DNA of 6,170 bases, taken from contig JAEZQV010000169.1 of the NCBI GenBank assembly GCA_023441125.1, forward strand, positions 1 through 6,170, given 5' to 3'. The DNA is from Bacillota bacterium. GTDB taxonomy: Bacteria; Bacillota_C; Negativicutes; Sporomusales; Sporomusaceae. Shown in pieces: positions 5,234 through 6,170 of this stretch; position 1 is the stretch's first letter; each line of letters starts with the position of its first letter. The notes beneath the pieces are model-generated. The model saw only the letters and a list, made by a program, of their open reading frames with translations. It did no database searches and was not told the origin of the DNA. The position numbers were made by a program, and so were the translations under genes.

Positions 5234-5280
5234 GGGAAAACGACCCAGGGATAATAGACATCCCTGGGTATTGTTTTCCC
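5234..5280 (+). terminator. Long hairpin terminator after the SPOCS operon
   Basis: The outer stem GGGAAAAC (5234-5241)/GTTTTCCC (5273-5280) encloses an inner perfect 10-bp stem (5243-5252/5260-5269, ACCCAGGGAT) with loop AATAGAC; the two are joined by a small internal loop. The U-rich part (ATTGTTTT) lies just after the inner stem, so the inner stem plus this tract works as a classical terminator. It begins 9 bases after the stop. Confidence 0.8.
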
Positions 5281-5290
5281 AAAGGTATGA

Positions 5291-5343
5291 CTTGCCGCTA
5301 GCTAAAAGCAGTGCCGGGTTTTCAGCCGCAGTCGGGCGGCAAG
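5291..5343. repeat. 8-bp inverted repeat upstream of the HipA-like kinase
   Basis: CTTGCCGC (5291-5298) and GCGGCAAG (5336-5343) are exact inverse complements with 37 bases between. The enclosed sequence is GC-rich and could fold further. It lies 50 bases before the kinase start, near a poor -10-like CATAAT (5355-5360) with no matching -35. It may be a leader structure, a protein site or chance. Confidence 0.3.
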
Positions 5344-5392
5344 CCGTGTTGCTGCATAATTTCTAATGGTAAGTAAGAGAGGAGTTGGCCTG

Positions 5393-6170
5393 ATGTTTCG
5401 GGCACTGGCATACATAGGTCCGGTTGGCCTGGGGGCAACTTCGCCCCAGCTGTTCCGGGCCGAAACTGTTAGCGGGGAACGCAAAATCTGTGTTGTGAAG
5501 CTTTCTGCCAACCGGTTGGGAGCCAAGGTTCTGGTCAACGAACTGTTGGCCGCCCGGTTTGGCCAGTGGCTTAAGTTATGTTTTCCGGCCGGCGGATTGA
5601 TCGATATTCCGGCTGAAGTCCTGAGTAAAAGCCGGCGGCTGACAGCCGCCGGGGTTAAGCCGGGCTGGCATTTTGGCTGCGAATATTTAAAGGGAGTCAG
5701 CTATGTGACCAAGTATAATCTGCACCGGGCCGTCAATAAAGAACAAATGGCCGGAGTTATGTTATTCGACCATTTGTTTCATAATCCGGACCGTACCGAG
5801 AACCGCAAAAATCTCTTGATTCGCAAAGAACGGGACGGGTATAAACTGTATGCAATTGACAATTCCCATTTATTCCGCCGCGGCAAGTGGACTATTGATA
5901 TGCTAAGGGATTTTACCGAAAAGATAACGCTGAACCACCGGCGTTCGTATGGGGTACTGCTGAAGTATTACCTGCAGCCGGAGCATTTTTTTCGGTATGC
6001 CCGGCAGGTTACAGCCCTTGACCGGGACACATTTGTCCGGTTGATCGAAGAAGTTCCCCGGGAATGGCTGCCTGATAACTGTGAACGTCAGGCTTTGCTT
6101 GATTTTCTTGCCGCCCGCAGCCAAAAAGCCGACTGGGTGGCGCAGCGCTTAAGCGAGCTAATCCCTGATG
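5393..6170 (+). CDS. HipA-like kinase (HipA_2 family), 3'-truncated
   Basis: The reading frame runs from ATG 5393 to the window edge without a stop (259 codons), so the end is missing, though family members are near this length. It resembles the HipA_2 group of HipA-related kinases: N-terminal GLGATSPQLFRA (12-23) as the nucleotide loop, CVVKLSANRLGAKVLVNELLAARF (33-56) with the likely ATP lysine K36, LFDHLFHNPDRTENRKNLLI (124-143) as the catalytic loop with D133, and AIDNSHLF (154-161) with D156 as the metal-binding Asp. After 165 comes a helical C-terminal region. Classical HipA phosphorylates glutamyl-tRNA synthetase with HipB as antitoxin; this group is usually found alone and its substrate is unknown. 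AGAGGAG (5378-5384) sits 8 bases before the ATG, favouring it over an in-frame ATG at 5366. No HipB-like gene is seen upstream. Promoter not clear. Confidence 0.8.
   Translation, partial: MFRALAYIGPVGLGATSPQLFRAETVSGERKICVVKLSANRLGAKVLVNELLAARFGQWLKLCFPAGGLIDIPAEVLSKSRRLTAAGVKPGWHFGCEYLKGVSYVTKYNLHRAVNKEQMAGVMLFDHLFHNPDRTENRKNLLIRKERDGYKLYAIDNSHLFRRGKWTIDMLRDFTEKITLNHRRSYGVLLKYYLQPEHFFRYARQVTALDRDTFVRLIEEVPREWLPDNCERQALLDFLAARSQKADWVAQRLSELIPD

Noticed and set aside
5302..5538. 78-codon minus-strand frame at the start of the kinase gene
   Set aside because: Antisense to the conserved N-terminal kinase motifs and the leader; no signals of its own.

Overview
The window most likely comes from an endospore-forming member of the Firmicutes. 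My best guess is the Negativicutes/Sporomusaceae (Sporomusa or Pelosinus-like). The evidence is two SPOCS-domain (DUF3794) proteins, a YkwD-type CAP-domain protein, sporulation-sigma-like promoters, strong AGGAGG ribosome sites and a moderate GC content with many GCCGGC/CCGG words. The genus is inference; the spore-former assignment is firmer.

Layout, left to right. (1) Positions 1-1701 hold the 3' part of an Eco57I/TaqI-type adenine DNA methyltransferase whose start lies outside the window. (2) A two-way terminator (about 1677-1725) separates it from a convergent 55-residue Gln/Asn/Pro/Gly-rich protein on the minus strand (1731-1898), with a very strong ribosome site. (3) Diverging from that is a secreted CAP-domain protein (2140-2871) with an extended -10 promoter. 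(4) A perfect 19-bp hairpin (2882-2923) ends both this gene and the convergent 92-residue Cys/Tyr/Lys-rich protein with a C-terminal zinc-ribbon pattern (2926-3204, minus). (5) A 353-base divergent intergenic region carries a sigma-K/E-like promoter at each end, both with ACA-N16-CATA geometry. (6) Two tandem plus-strand genes (3558-4232 and 4268-5224) encode SPOCS-domain paralogs. The first has a 19-acidic-in-30 Asp/Glu/Thr tract followed by ten consecutive histidines inserted inside the domain. The second has a normal SPOCS domain fused to a C-terminal bacterial SH3 domain. A strong hairpin (5234-5280) ends this pair. (7) A HipA-like kinase gene (5393 onwards) runs off the right edge.

How it fits together (inference): the divergent Cys-rich gene and the SPOCS pair look like one sporulation regulon making spore-envelope proteins. 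SPOCS domains are known from SipL, which recruits the coat ATPase SpoIVA in Clostridioides difficile. The His10/poly-acid insert and the 14-cysteine neighbour suggest metal loading or cross-linking at the spore surface. The methyltransferase and HipA-like kinase appear to be unrelated flanking genes. No tRNA, rRNA, CRISPR array or insertion sequence was seen.
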